The notes under the pieces: generated by a model
What the model was told of the DNA's origin: nothing
The model's database searches: none
What the model saw: the letters and a program-made list of their open reading frames with translations, nothing else
Origin: Burkholderiales bacterium
GTDB taxonomy: Bacteria; Pseudomonadota; Gammaproteobacteria; Burkholderiales; Usitatibacteraceae
Reading direction: 5' to 3'
Assembly: GCA_025936275.1 (NCBI GenBank)
Contig: JAICTR010000001.1
Location: 1 to 39,918 of the forward strand
DNA length: 39,918 nt
Made by a program: the position numbers and the translations under genes
In this document: positions 1-8,208 of the stretch, piece by piece
Layout: every line of letters starts with the position of its first letter
How positions within the stretch are numbered: the first letter of the stretch is position 1

Positions 1-1422
1 CCGCGCGCCGCGCCGTGGCGCGCTTCGGCGCCCTTCGTCGCTGCGGCGGTGCGCGCGGCCGCGCGCCTGGTGCATGCCGGACGGTTCGTCGAGGGCGAGG
101 CCCGCGCGACGCGCGCCCTGCAGGAGGATCCGCGCCAGGCACGCGCGCACTACGTGCTCGGACTCGCGAGCCTCATGCAGCAGCGTCCCGCCGAGGCGCT
201 GGCGCGGATGGAACGTGCGCGCGACATGGAGCCTTCCGAGGCGCAATTCCATTTCGGGCTCGCCACTTGCCTCGCGGCCCTCGCGCGCACGCAGGATGCC
301 ATCGAAGCGTATCGGCGCGCGCTGGTGCTGCGCCCCGCCTACTTCGAGGCGGCCGCGAACCTCGGCAACCTGCTCGAAAGGGCCGGGCGCTTCGACGAGG
401 CGGCCGACGCCTACCGCACTGCGCTCGCGGTGCGGCCCGACGAGCCGCTGGTGCTCAACGGCCTCGGCCATTGCGAGCTCGCGCTCAAGCGTCACGCGGC
501 GGCGGCCGAGGCGCTCGAGCGCGCGCTCGCGCTGAAGCCGGATTTCGCCAGCGCGATGAACAACCTCTCGAATGCGGTCGCGCGCCTCGGCGCGCCCGAC
601 CGCGCGAGCGACCTGCTGCGCGCCGCGGTCGCGCTGCGCCCGGATTTCCTCGAGGCGTGGCTCAACCTGGGGGAGCGCCTTTACATGCGCCACGACGATC
701 GGGGCGCGGTGCAGGCGTTCGAGCGCGTGCTGGCGCTCGATCCTTCCAACGGCGAGGTGCGCTACCTGCGCGACACGATCCTCGGCGTCGCGCCCGAGCG
801 CGCGCCCGACGATTACGTGCGCCGCTTCTTCGACCGCTTCGCGCCGGATTTCGACCAGCGCCTCACGCGCGACCTCGAATACCGGGTGCCTTCGCTCTTC
901 GCGAGCTTCCTCGAGCCGCTGTTGCGCGGGCGCGAGAAGCTGCGCGTGGTGGACCTCGGCTGCGGGACCGGGCTCTCGGGCCTCGTCGTTTCCGATCGAT
1001 GCGCCTTCCTCGCGGGAGTCGACCTCTCGCCGAAGATGCTCGATCTCGCGCGCGAGCGCGCGATCTACGATGAGCTCGCCGAGGAAGAGATCGCCGCGTA
1101 CCTGGATCGGCAAGCCGCGGCGTCGTTCGATCTCGCCCTCGCGCTGGACGTGCTGGTCTACGTCGGCAACATCCAGCCCGTGATGCGCGCCGGCGCTCGC
1201 ACGTTGCGTCCGGGGGGCCTCTTCGCGCTTTCGGTGGAGCGCCTCGATGACGCCACGGGCTACCGCCAGGCACGCACCGGCCGCTACGCGCACGGCCGCG
1301 CGTACGTCGAAGCGACGGCGAGGGAAGCCGGGCTCGAGCCCGTCGCGTTCGAAGAGGCGGACCTGCGCAAGGAAGACGGAAAGCCGGTGCGCGGGCTCCT
1401 CTTCGCGCTGCGCAAGCCGTAG
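1..1422 (+). CDS. TPR-repeat SAM-dependent methyltransferase, 5' end probably outside the window
   Basis: The N-terminal ~250 residues are tandem tetratricopeptide repeats with the usual A/G/Y/P spacing (for example 'AYRRALVLRPAYFEAAANLG'). A class I methyltransferase domain follows, with motif I 'VVDLGCGTG' about 300 codons after position 49 and a motif II-like 'FDLALALDVLVYVG'. The C-terminus 'GLLFALRKP' is typical of this predicted TPR-methyltransferase family. The substrate is unknown; the TPRs probably bind a protein partner. The frame is open from base 1. The first possible start inside the window is GTG at 49, which has no Shine-Dalgarno sequence, so the real start is probably upstream. 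The protein should be cytoplasmic, with no signal peptide or membrane segment seen. Family call is firm, substrate is not. Confidence 0.8.
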   Translation, partial: PRAAPWRASAPFVAAAVRAAARLVHAGRFVEGEARATRALQEDPRQARAHYVLGLASLMQQRPAEALARMERARDMEPSEAQFHFGLATCLAALARTQDAIEAYRRALVLRPAYFEAAANLGNLLERAGRFDEAADAYRTALAVRPDEPLVLNGLGHCELALKRHAAAAEALERALALKPDFASAMNNLSNAVARLGAPDRASDLLRAAVALRPDFLEAWLNLGERLYMRHDDRGAVQAFERVLALDPSNGEVRYLRDTILGVAPERAPDDYVRRFFDRFAPDFDQRLTRDLEYRVPSLFASFLEPLLRGREKLRVVDLGCGTGLSGLVVSDRCAFLAGVDLSPKMLDLARERAIYDELAEEEIAAYLDRQAAASFDLALALDVLVYVGNIQPVMRAGARTLRPGGLFALSVERLDDATGYRQARTGRYAHGRAYVEATAREAGLEPVAFEEADLRKEDGKPVRGLLFALRKP

Positions 1423-1475
1423 CGCCGGAACGAGTCGCCGCGCGCGGCGGTCCATCCTGCCAAAGGAGGATCGCC

Positions 1476-2006
1476 ATGGCGTCCGTGGACTGGTCGGAGC
1501 TCTTCATTCCCTCGGGCTCGCTCGTCGAGATCGTGATCCGGGGCACCGTCATGTACCTGCTGCTCTTCGCCGCGATGCGCATCCTGCCGCGCCGCCAGGT
1601 CGGCGGCCTGGTGAACGCGGACCTGCTGATCGTGGTGCTGATCGCCGATGCGGTGCAAAACGCGATGGCGGGCGGCTACCGATCGATCACCGAAGGCGTC
1701 GCGCTCGCGGCGGTGATCTTCGGCTGGGCGACGGTGATCGACTGGCTCGACTTCAAGTTCCCGCGCCTCAACCTCGCGTCCGCCCGCGCGCTTCCGGTGG
1801 TGCGCAACGGCCGCTTCCTGCGTCGCAACATGGCGCGCGAGCAGGTGAGCGAGGAGGAGATCATGGCGGAGCTGCGCCAGCACGGCCTCGACTCGATGGA
1901 GCGCGTCGCGAGCGCGTACATCGAGGGCGACGGGCGCTTCAGCGTGCTGCTGCGGGGCGGGAGCAAGCCGCCGGTCGATCCGCCGCAGGAGCGTCGCGGC
2001 GTGTAA
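1476..2006 (+). CDS. DUF421 (YetF-like) membrane protein
   Basis: A 176-aa protein. Residues about 12-35, 47-65 and 72-90 are hydrophobic and likely membrane segments, followed by a small soluble domain containing 'LPVVRNGRFLRRNM', characteristic of DUF421/YetF proteins. The function of the family is not established. The start is well supported by a strong AAAGGAGG ribosome-binding site just upstream of the ATG. The gene stands 53 nt after the methyltransferase and is followed by a 104-nt gap. A diverged copy of its central part (bases 1591-1846) recurs at 19768-20023 in a scrambled block, described separately. This copy appears complete. Confidence 0.8.
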   Translation: MASVDWSELFIPSGSLVEIVIRGTVMYLLLFAAMRILPRRQVGGLVNADLLIVVLIADAVQNAMAGGYRSITEGVALAAVIFGWATVIDWLDFKFPRLNLASARALPVVRNGRFLRRNMAREQVSEEEIMAELRQHGLDSMERVASAYIEGDGRFSVLLRGGSKPPVDPPQERRGV

Positions 2007-2110
2007 CTGCGGCGCTCCTCACGTCGCGCGCGCATTCGGCGTTATGATCTGTCGCGACTGCGCACCGGCAGGGAGGGCGCGCGGGATTCCAGGAATGGAA
2101 GGCGAGTGCC

Positions 2111-3025
2111 ATGGGTCGCGGCGGGGAGCGCATCGTGCGGTGGATCGGCGCCCTCGCGGCCGCGCTGGCGGCGCCCATGGCGCTCCACGCGCAATCGCCC
2201 GAACGCCTGCCGCCCACGATCTTCCACGATCCCATCACGGGCGAAGCCGCATACACCCACGACGACAACGCGAACCGCGGGCGCGATTCGGAGACGCGGC
2301 TCGGCGATGACGTCCTGAGCCTCACCTTCAGCCAGCCGCGCGAATGGCACCTCGGCCGGCACGTGCGCCTGGAAGCGACCGGCAGCCTCGCAGGCGACAA
2401 ATTCCGCCGCTACTCCGGACTCGACCGGATCTCCGCGGGCGCGAAGGCGCAGCTGCAGTACCGCGCCTCGGGCGATTTCGACGCCACCACCTGGTCGCTC
2501 GTCGCGAGCGCGGCCTACGATGAATTCGATTCGCACCTGCGCAGCGGCGCGCGCTACTTCCTGGGCGTGAGCGCGCAGCATGCGTTCACCGATCGCATCG
2601 AGCTCTTCGCGCAGGCGGGCCGCGCGGAGCAAGCCGGCCACAGCGACGTCTTCAACGGCCGCGACGATCGCGCGCTCCTCACGCTCGTCTACACGCTCGG
2701 CATGAAGGACGTGGCGTACCTCACCGGCGAATACCGGCGCGGGGACACGGTTTCCACGGGTGGGCCGTCGCTCGTGAACGCGGACCTCGCGGAGGTCCTG
2801 GTGCCCGACGACGCCTTCGGCCAGGCGCTCATCTCATATCGGTTCCGGTCGCGCACGGTGCTCTCCACCATCGGCTGGAACCATGCGCTCGGGCCGCGCG
2901 ATTCGTTCGATGTGTCGTGGCGCCGCATCGCGTCGGAGCCGCTCGCACGTCCGGGCATCGACTTTCCGGGCGCGCTGCGGTATATCGCGAACCAGTATGC
3001 GATCGTCTACCTGAGGCGCTTCTGA
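2111..3025 (+). CDS. Outer-membrane beta-barrel protein, hypothetical
   Basis: A 304-aa protein with an N-terminal signal peptide (hydrophobic core around residues 10-25, likely cleavage after 'LHA'). The remainder is alternating polar/aromatic stretches ending in a C-terminal Phe (...'YLRRF'), the signature of outer-membrane beta-barrels. There are many short predicted strands such as 'WSLVASAAYDEF' and 'AYLTGEYRRGD'. I do not recognise a specific family; a porin-like or surface protein is plausible. Its stop codon overlaps the start of the triheme cytochrome lipoprotein gene (TGATG), so the two are probably translated together and may work together in the outer membrane. The start ATG has a weak purine-rich upstream site (GGAAGGCGAG). 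Confidence 0.65.
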   Translation: MGRGGERIVRWIGALAAALAAPMALHAQSPERLPPTIFHDPITGEAAYTHDDNANRGRDSETRLGDDVLSLTFSQPREWHLGRHVRLEATGSLAGDKFRRYSGLDRISAGAKAQLQYRASGDFDATTWSLVASAAYDEFDSHLRSGARYFLGVSAQHAFTDRIELFAQAGRAEQAGHSDVFNGRDDRALLTLVYTLGMKDVAYLTGEYRRGDTVSTGGPSLVNADLAEVLVPDDAFGQALISYRFRSRTVLSTIGWNHALGPRDSFDVSWRRIASEPLARPGIDFPGALRYIANQYAIVYLRRF

Positions 3026-4950
3026 TGCCGCTGCGCACGTGGGCCACGGTGTTCCTGCCTTGCGCGGGCCTGCTGCTCGCCTCGTGCGGCGGCGGCGGCA
3101 GCTCGCAGGACGTGCATCCCGGCCAACCGATCGCCGTGTCCGGCGAGGGCCCGCAATCCTTCCTCGTCTTTCCGAACCCGCAAGTGACCGCGGACGGCAC
3201 GCTGCAGACCGATTCGCCGGAATATGCCGCCGCGTACTACCGCGCCATCGATCCCACGAACGCGCGCGACACGTTCGCGAAGTGGAAGGCGCTGAACGGC
3301 TTCGAGACCGGCACCGGGAACGAGGTGCAGGTGATCTTCGGCGACCGGCGCGACCTCGGATACGGGCGCCGCATGACGTTTCGCACCAATGCGGATGGAA
3401 CCGCCGCGGCGTATGTCGAGAACTACGTCGTGCAGGCAGGGCCCGGGTACAGCTACGCATCGGCCAACCTGGATGCGGCGATCCAGCGCGACACACGCTG
3501 GGTGGTGGGCATCAGCGCGATCGAGTACAGCCCGGGACCGAACGGCGGGCGGCCCTTCGCGAAATTCTTCAACTTCTCGGCCCAAGGCGCGCGCCAGGAC
3601 CTCGCCGACATCGATGGCCGCGGCGAGAAGGCGATGCCCTCGACGTGCCTCACGTGCCACGGGGGGCGCGGCGATCCGCTCACGCCGCCCGATGCGCGCG
3701 GCCTGCGGCAATTCGCGATGGTCGAGTCCGCGCCGTCGGGCGCGCGCGGCGACACGCTGGCGCATTTCCAGCCGCTCGAGCCCGATGTGTTCGGCTTCTC
3801 CGCGACGCCCGGCTACACGCGTGCCGAGCAGGAGGCGGCGATCAAGGCGATCAACCGCGCGATCCTCTGCACCTATCCGATCGCGGGAGCCGCAAGTGCC
3901 CCGGAAGATGCATGCCGTCCCGCGGCCCGCTCGGGCGAGTGGACCGCCGCGGCCGCGGAAGTCATCAAGGGCGGCTACGGCGGCGACGGCCTGCCGAACG
4001 CGGCGTTCTCGGAGCCGCTTCCCGCTTCATGGCAGGGGCATGAGGCGCTCTATCGCCAGGTCGTGGTGCCCGCGTGCCGCGCTTGCCACCTGCTGCGCGG
4101 CACGAGCGCGCAGTCCGACATCGATTTCGCGTCGTACGAGAAGTTCGCGGCGCAGGCGCGGGGGATTCGTCCCCACGTCTACGATCGCGGCGACATGCCG
4201 CTCGCGAAGATCGTCTACGACGCGTTCTGGAGCGATCCGGCGGCGCCCGGCGTGCTCGCCGATTTCCTGGCCGGCGAGGGCGTCTCCGTGCGCGATGCGA
4301 GCGGCGCCGTTCCACGGCCCGGCCGCCCCATCGCGGATCCGGGGCCCGATCGCGTGGTCTCGCCGGGGCCGACCTCGCTCTCCGCGGATGCGAGCCTCTT
4401 CGCGACGGGCTATGAGTGGTCGCTCGTATCCGGCCCCGCGCCCGCGTCGCTCGGCGGCGCCTCGTCCTCGCACGCCACCTTCACGGCGACCCAGCCCGGC
4501 ACGTACACGCTGCGGCTCGTCGCGATGCAAGGCGGCATCGCGAGCGCGCCCGCCACCTTGCGCATCGTCGTCGCGAGCTCTCTGCAACCCGCGTCGGGTG
4601 CGGTCCGCTTCGCCGACATCAAGCAGGCGATGCAGGCGCCGCGGCGTTGCGCGGGTTGCCACTCTCCGCAATTCGGCGGCCCGAAGCCGCCGGTGTTCTT
4701 CTCGAACGACGATCGCAATGGCGACGGCATCGTCGGCGATGCGACCGACGACGACTGGCTCTACGAGGTGGTGCGGGGCGAGGTGAACTTCACCGACATC
4801 GCGGCGAGCCCGCTGCTCGCGAAGCCCTCGGGACGGCATCATTTCGCGGGCCAGCTCGCCGGGTTCGACGCTTCCGCGCCGCCCGGCGATCCGTCGCGCG
4901 CGCTCTACGACCTGTTTCTCGACTGGATCCTCGCGGGCGCGCCGCGCTGA
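3025..4950 (+). CDS. Triheme c-type cytochrome lipoprotein with PKD-like domain
   Basis: A 641-aa protein starting with a lipoprotein signal peptide: hydrophobic stretch, then lipobox 'LLASC' with the acylated Cys near residue 19, then a Gly/Ser linker. Three CxxCH heme-binding motifs are visible: CLTCH (C208), CRACH (C351) and CAGCH (C542). A PKD/Ig-like domain beginning 'ADPGPDRVVSPG' (about residues 435-515) separates the second and third motifs. It should be exported, lipid-anchored and carry covalent heme, hence an electron-transfer role is inferred. The redox partner and reaction are unknown. The ATG overlaps the stop of the beta-barrel gene by one base, and its own stop lies 4 nt from the convergent FecR gene stop. 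It could equally be a decaheme-like conduit component or a periplasmic oxidoreductase subunit. Confidence 0.75.
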   Translation: MPLRTWATVFLPCAGLLLASCGGGGSSQDVHPGQPIAVSGEGPQSFLVFPNPQVTADGTLQTDSPEYAAAYYRAIDPTNARDTFAKWKALNGFETGTGNEVQVIFGDRRDLGYGRRMTFRTNADGTAAAYVENYVVQAGPGYSYASANLDAAIQRDTRWVVGISAIEYSPGPNGGRPFAKFFNFSAQGARQDLADIDGRGEKAMPSTCLTCHGGRGDPLTPPDARGLRQFAMVESAPSGARGDTLAHFQPLEPDVFGFSATPGYTRAEQEAAIKAINRAILCTYPIAGAASAPEDACRPAARSGEWTAAAAEVIKGGYGGDGLPNAAFSEPLPASWQGHEALYRQVVVPACRACHLLRGTSAQSDIDFASYEKFAAQARGIRPHVYDRGDMPLAKIVYDAFWSDPAAPGVLADFLAGEGVSVRDASGAVPRPGRPIADPGPDRVVSPGPTSLSADASLFATGYEWSLVSGPAPASLGGASSSHATFTATQPGTYTLRLVAMQGGIASAPATLRIVVASSLQPASGAVRFADIKQAMQAPRRCAGCHSPQFGGPKPPVFFSNDDRNGDGIVGDATDDDWLYEVVRGEVNFTDIAASPLLAKPSGRHHFAGQLAGFDASAPPGDPSRALYDLFLDWILAGAPR

Positions 4951-4954
4951 ACGG

Positions 4955-5683
4955 CTAGTACGTGCGGCGCGGCGCGTTGTAATCGGCGCGCGGGAACACG
5001 AACGGCGGCTGGCGACCCACGAGCGCCTCGATCAGCATCAGCTCCTGGTCGGTGTGGTCGATGAAGGGAGCGTCGCGAATGTTGCGGCCGGGCGGCTCGC
5101 CGGAAAGGATGTAGAGCGGCCGGTCGTGGTGCGTGGAGGCGACGGTGGTCCTGCTTTGCGCGTCCGCGGTGGCCTGCACGTCGGTGGTTCCGTAGCAGGT
5201 GCAGAAGTACGTCTGCCCGGGATCCGATTCCATGTACACGCCGGTGCCGCGGATGCCGATGGTGGCGAGCGAGCTGCGCAAGCGCAAGGGCCGCCCGCTG
5301 CCGAAGACCGAGAGCAGCTTTCCGCGCAGCAGCTGGTAGCCCGCGACGAGGAGCGAGGACGCCTTCGTCGCCTCGATCAGCACTTCGGTGCGGGCGCGCG
5401 CGATGAACGCGCTATCGCCCACCGCGTAGATGAGCTCCCCGTCATCGCCCGTCACCACGCGAGCGCCGGGGGCGATGTGCGTCTCGAGCGTCGCCCGTTG
5501 GCCGTCGACGCGCACGTCGCCCTTCACCCGGTAGACGGAACGGCCTGGAGGCAGCTTTCCCGGCCGGTCGCCGAGGAGCTGCGCGAATGCCGGAGACACG
5601 CCCATCGCGTCCGCGCCCAACAGGCCGCTCGCGAGCAGGCGCAGCAGGAGCTTGCGCCGGGGATCGTCCACTTCGCGTTTCAT
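4955..5683 (-). CDS. FecR-domain protein, exported
   Basis: A 242-aa protein starting at the ATG complement at 5681-5683. The N-terminus has a twin-Arg (RRK) followed by a hydrophobic segment and 'AFAQ', consistent with an exported (possibly Tat) signal peptide. The core matches the FecR domain: 'GARVVTGDDGELIYAVGD' then 'LRSSLATIGIRGTGVYME'. The motif 'YFCTCYG' contains two close cysteines. FecR-domain proteins either regulate sigma factors or bind periplasmic ligands. No sigma factor gene is adjacent, so a stand-alone periplasmic role is more likely. It is divergent from the cysG-type gene (105-nt gap) and convergent with the cytochrome gene. Family call is good, role unknown. Confidence 0.75.
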   Translation of the reverse strand: MKREVDDPRRKLLLRLLASGLLGADAMGVSPAFAQLLGDRPGKLPPGRSVYRVKGDVRVDGQRATLETHIAPGARVVTGDDGELIYAVGDSAFIARARTEVLIEATKASSLLVAGYQLLRGKLLSVFGSGRPLRLRSSLATIGIRGTGVYMESDPGQTYFCTCYGTTDVQATADAQSRTTVASTHHDRPLYILSGEPPGRNIRDAPFIDHTDQELMLIEALVGRQPPFVFPRADYNAPRRTY

Positions 5684-5788
5684 GGGCGGCGATTGTGGAC
5701 CTCGCGCGGTCCGCCGTCGAGGGGCGCAGCGCGCGGGCCGCGGCCACGGCGAAATGCCGCGGCGCCGGCTTTCCGCCAGAATGCGGCC

Positions 5789-6463
5789 ATGGCGAATCAT
5801 GACGAGGCGCGGCTCTTCCCGGCATTCCTCGACCTGCGCGGCCGGCGGGTGCTGGTCGTCGGCGCGGGCGCCGTCGCCGCGCGCAAGGTGGACTCGCTCC
5901 TGCGCTGCGCCGCTCGCGTGACGATCGTCGCACCGTCGGCGTGCCCGCCGATCGAGAAGCTCGTGCGTGAAGGGAAGGTCACTCGCGCATCGCGCGAATG
6001 GATCGAGGAAGACCTCGAGGGCATGGAGCTCGCCTTCGCGGCGACCGACGATGCGGCGGTGAACGCGGCGGTGGCGCGCGCCGCGCGTGCGCTCGGCATC
6101 GCGGTGAACGTCGCCGACGATGCGCAGGGCTCGAGCTTCCTCATGGGATCGATCGTCGACAGGGGACCCGTGCGCATCGCGATCTCCACTTCCGGCGCTT
6201 CGCCGGCGCTCGCGCGCAAGTTGCGCGCGCGGGTCGAGGGCGCGGTGCCCGAGGGATATGGCCGGCTCGCGGCGCTCGCCGGCCGCTATCGCGCCGAGTC
6301 GATCGGCCGGCTGCCGGATGCCGCGGCCCGCCAGCGTTTCTGGGACCGCGTGATCGAGGGGCCGATCGCGGCGCTGGTCCTCGAGGGACGCGAGGCCGAG
6401 GCGGCGAACGCGCTCGAGAAAGCGCTCGCCGAGGCGGCGAACGCGCGAGGCGAGGGGCGTTGA
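5789..6463 (+). CDS. cysG: Siroheme synthase N-terminal domain: precorrin-2 dehydrogenase / sirohydrochlorin ferrochelatase
   Basis: A 224-aa stand-alone version of the CysG N-terminal (CysG-B / Met8-like) domain. It begins with a Rossmann NAD-binding motif 'VLVVGAGAVAARKVDSLL', then 'LAFAATDD', 'NVADD' and the dimerisation/SAM-like segment 'STSGASPALARKLR'. The known family reaction is NAD-dependent oxidation of precorrin-2 followed by iron insertion to give siroheme, the cofactor of sulfite and nitrite reductases. The uroporphyrinogen methyltransferase half is absent and must be elsewhere. The ATG follows a CAGAAT hexamer by 6 nt and there is no clear ribosome-binding site. The stop overlaps the TTG start of gph (TTGA). 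Confidence 0.88.
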   Translation: MANHDEARLFPAFLDLRGRRVLVVGAGAVAARKVDSLLRCAARVTIVAPSACPPIEKLVREGKVTRASREWIEEDLEGMELAFAATDDAAVNAAVARAARALGIAVNVADDAQGSSFLMGSIVDRGPVRIAISTSGASPALARKLRARVEGAVPEGYGRLAALAGRYRAESIGRLPDAAARQRFWDRVIEGPIAALVLEGREAEAANALEKALAEAANARGEGR

Positions 6464-7125
6464 ACGCTCTCGTCGAAGGCGCGCGCGCCGTCGCCTTCGA
6501 CCTCGACGGCACGCTCGTCGACAGCGCGCCCGACCTCGCCGTCGCCGCGAACCGCATGCTCGATGCGCTGGGCCTGCCGCCGCTCGCCGAGGAGCGCATC
6601 GCCGCGGCGATCGGCGACGGCATCGACGCGCTCGTCGTGCGTACGCTGGCGGAAAGCGCCGGCAAGCCCGCGCGCGAGGACCTCGCGGTGCGCGCCGCGC
6701 GCATCTTCCGCGAGCTTTACGCCGAGCGCGTGTTCGACGCGGGCACCGTGTACGAGGGCGTGCGCGAGGGACTCGCGGCGCTCGCGGCACGCGGGCTCCC
6801 GCTCGGCTGCATCACCAACAAGGCGAGTCCTTTCACCACCGCGCTCCTCGAGCGCGCCGGGCTCGCGCGCTGGTTCTCGTTCGTCGAATGCGCCGATGCC
6901 ATGGAGCAGCGCAAGCCCGCGCCGTACCTGCTGCTGAAGGCGTGCGCGGGGCTCGGCATCGCGCCGCGCGAGTTGCTGTTCGTCGGCGATTCGGGCCTCG
7001 ACGCGGCGGCGGCGCGCGCCGCGGGCTGTCCGGTCATGCTGGTGGACTACGGGTACAACCGCGGCACGCGCGTCGAGGATGCGGGCGCCGACGCGCTCAT
7101 CGCGAGCCTTGCCGAGCTCGGCTGA
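6460..7125 (+). CDS. gph: Phosphoglycolate phosphatase (HAD superfamily)
   Basis: A 221-aa HAD hydrolase with motif I 'FDLDGTLVDSAPDL' (D14 nucleophile, D16), motif II 'CITNKAS', the conserved Lys in 'RKPAPYLL' and motif III/IV 'FVGDSGLDAAAARAAG'. The sequence around motif I and 'DYGYNRG' are typical of Gph, which removes 2-phosphoglycolate formed during DNA repair or oxygenase side reactions. The start chosen is TTG at 6460, overlapping the cysG stop; GAGGGG lies just upstream. Diverged pieces of this gene (5' end inverted, 3' end direct) recur at 20024-20300. This copy appears intact. Confidence 0.88.
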   Translation: MNALVEGARAVAFDLDGTLVDSAPDLAVAANRMLDALGLPPLAEERIAAAIGDGIDALVVRTLAESAGKPAREDLAVRAARIFRELYAERVFDAGTVYEGVREGLAALAARGLPLGCITNKASPFTTALLERAGLARWFSFVECADAMEQRKPAPYLLLKACAGLGIAPRELLFVGDSGLDAAAARAAGCPVMLVDYGYNRGTRVEDAGADALIASLAELG

Positions 7126-7138
7126 CCGCGCGAGCGCG

Positions 7139-7258
7139 CTACTTGAGCCGCATCTCGTTCTTGACGGAGGTGACGCCCTTCACGCCTTTCGCCATGGCGA
7201 TCGCCGTGTAGATGTCGTCCTGCGAACCGAGGAAGCCGCTCAGCTGCACGGCACCGCT
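7139..7258 (-). pseudogene. C-terminal remnant of a BON-domain protein
   Basis: Read on the minus strand, codons ending at a TAG (7139-7141) encode the C-terminal half of a BON domain: 'AVQLSGFLGSQDDIYTAI' then 'KGVKGVTSVKNEMRLK'. BON proteins (OsmY-like) are exported and stress-linked. Only about 37 of the usual ~65 domain residues remain. The signal peptide and first half are missing, and the TGA of the upstream crystallin-like gene lies in the same frame at 7280-7282. No start codon or ribosome-binding site serves it. I read it as a decayed fragment left by a deletion. Confidence 0.6.
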
Positions 7259-7279
7259 TGGAGACGCCCGAGCGGCCCC

Positions 7280-8089
7280 TCAACCCCGCGGTTCGCCCTG
7301 CGCGTTCACCGTCACCGTGCGGCCCGGCGGGGCGCTCAGTTGCACGCGATGCTCGTCGCCGCGGAATTCATAGGTCACGTCCCAGTAATCCGCACGCACG
7401 CGGCTCGGTGGATTCCGGCAATGGCGCACATCCTCCCCATACCCGCCCTGCCCGCGGTCGCGGCCGACGTTGGCGCCGATCGCGGCGCCTGCCACGGCGC
7501 CGCCCACGGTCGCCACGCTTTGGCCTCGTCCGCCGCCGATCTGGTGACCGAGAATTCCGCCGATCACAGCGCCGGCGATCCCACCCGCCATGTTGGGTCG
7601 GTCACGATCCTGCTCCACCTGCTCGCGCTCGACCCAGCAGCGCTGCTCCGGCGGACCCACCACCGCGCGTACCGAAGTGACCTGCGCCTCGTAGAGCCGC
7701 TCGTTGCCGCGACGCCGGTAGTCCGCCGCCGCGACCGGAGCTGGCGCATAGCGATCGTCCGCGATGCGTGCCTTGGCGCCGAGCAGGCGAACCGACGAGA
7801 CGCGGTTGTTCAGCCCCATCGCCGCGAGCGAGGCATACCGTCCGGGGCGCAGGACGCGGCAGGTGCCTCGGAACCGGGCGTCTTCACACGCTTCCCAGCG
7901 ATCGCGCGCGACGATCGCCGACGAGGCGCGGTCGTTGAAGCCGAATGTCTCGAGGTTGCCCACCTTCTTCTTCGTGGTGAAGGAGCGGCCCTGGAAGTTG
8001 TCGCCCTCGTAGAAGGTGACTTGCGCGACCGCCTGGGTGGCGATCGCCAATCCGGTCGCCGCGAGCGCGCATTTCAATGCCGTGTTCAT
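7280..8089 (-). CDS. Beta/gamma-crystallin-type and glycine-zipper exported protein
   Basis: A 269-aa protein. Residues 1-22 form a signal peptide ending 'QAVAQ'. Residues about 23-105 look like two beta/gamma-crystallin half-repeats ('VTFYEGDNFQGRSFTT', 'DARFRGTCRVLRPGRYASL'). Residues about 165-210 form a glycine-zipper 2TM segment ('GGIAGAVIGGILGHQIGGG', 'VAGAAIGANVG') as in 17-kDa surface antigen-like proteins. The tail resembles other periplasmic zipper proteins ('VTYEFRGDEHRVQL'). The start at 8089 is supported by GGAGG seven bases upstream. It is probably envelope-associated, with calcium binding or membrane insertion possible by family. The exact function is unknown. Confidence 0.75.
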   Translation of the reverse strand: MNTALKCALAATGLAIATQAVAQVTFYEGDNFQGRSFTTKKKVGNLETFGFNDRASSAIVARDRWEACEDARFRGTCRVLRPGRYASLAAMGLNNRVSSVRLLGAKARIADDRYAPAPVAAADYRRRGNERLYEAQVTSVRAVVGPPEQRCWVEREQVEQDRDRPNMAGGIAGAVIGGILGHQIGGGRGQSVATVGGAVAGAAIGANVGRDRGQGGYGEDVRHCRNPPSRVRADYWDVTYEFRGDEHRVQLSAPPGRTVTVNAQGEPRG

Positions 8090-8208
8090 GGATGCCTCCG
8101 TAGATGAGGCGCGAATATGAGCCCGATCCCGGGCGCGGTCGGTGCGCGCGCGCACATAGCGGCGACGCGCCACGATTCCTGCCGTCGCGCGGAAGGTCCT
8201 TGCCGGTC

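Noticed and set aside
2043..2048. TATGAT as a promoter for the beta-barrel gene
   Set aside because: No -35-like element at the right distance (CACGTC).
8142..8155. Perfect 14-bp palindrome GTGCGCGCGCGCAC between the crystallin and glucan synthase genes
   Set aside because: Alternating CG runs are common in DNA this GC-rich; no paired promoter element or second copy supports an operator.
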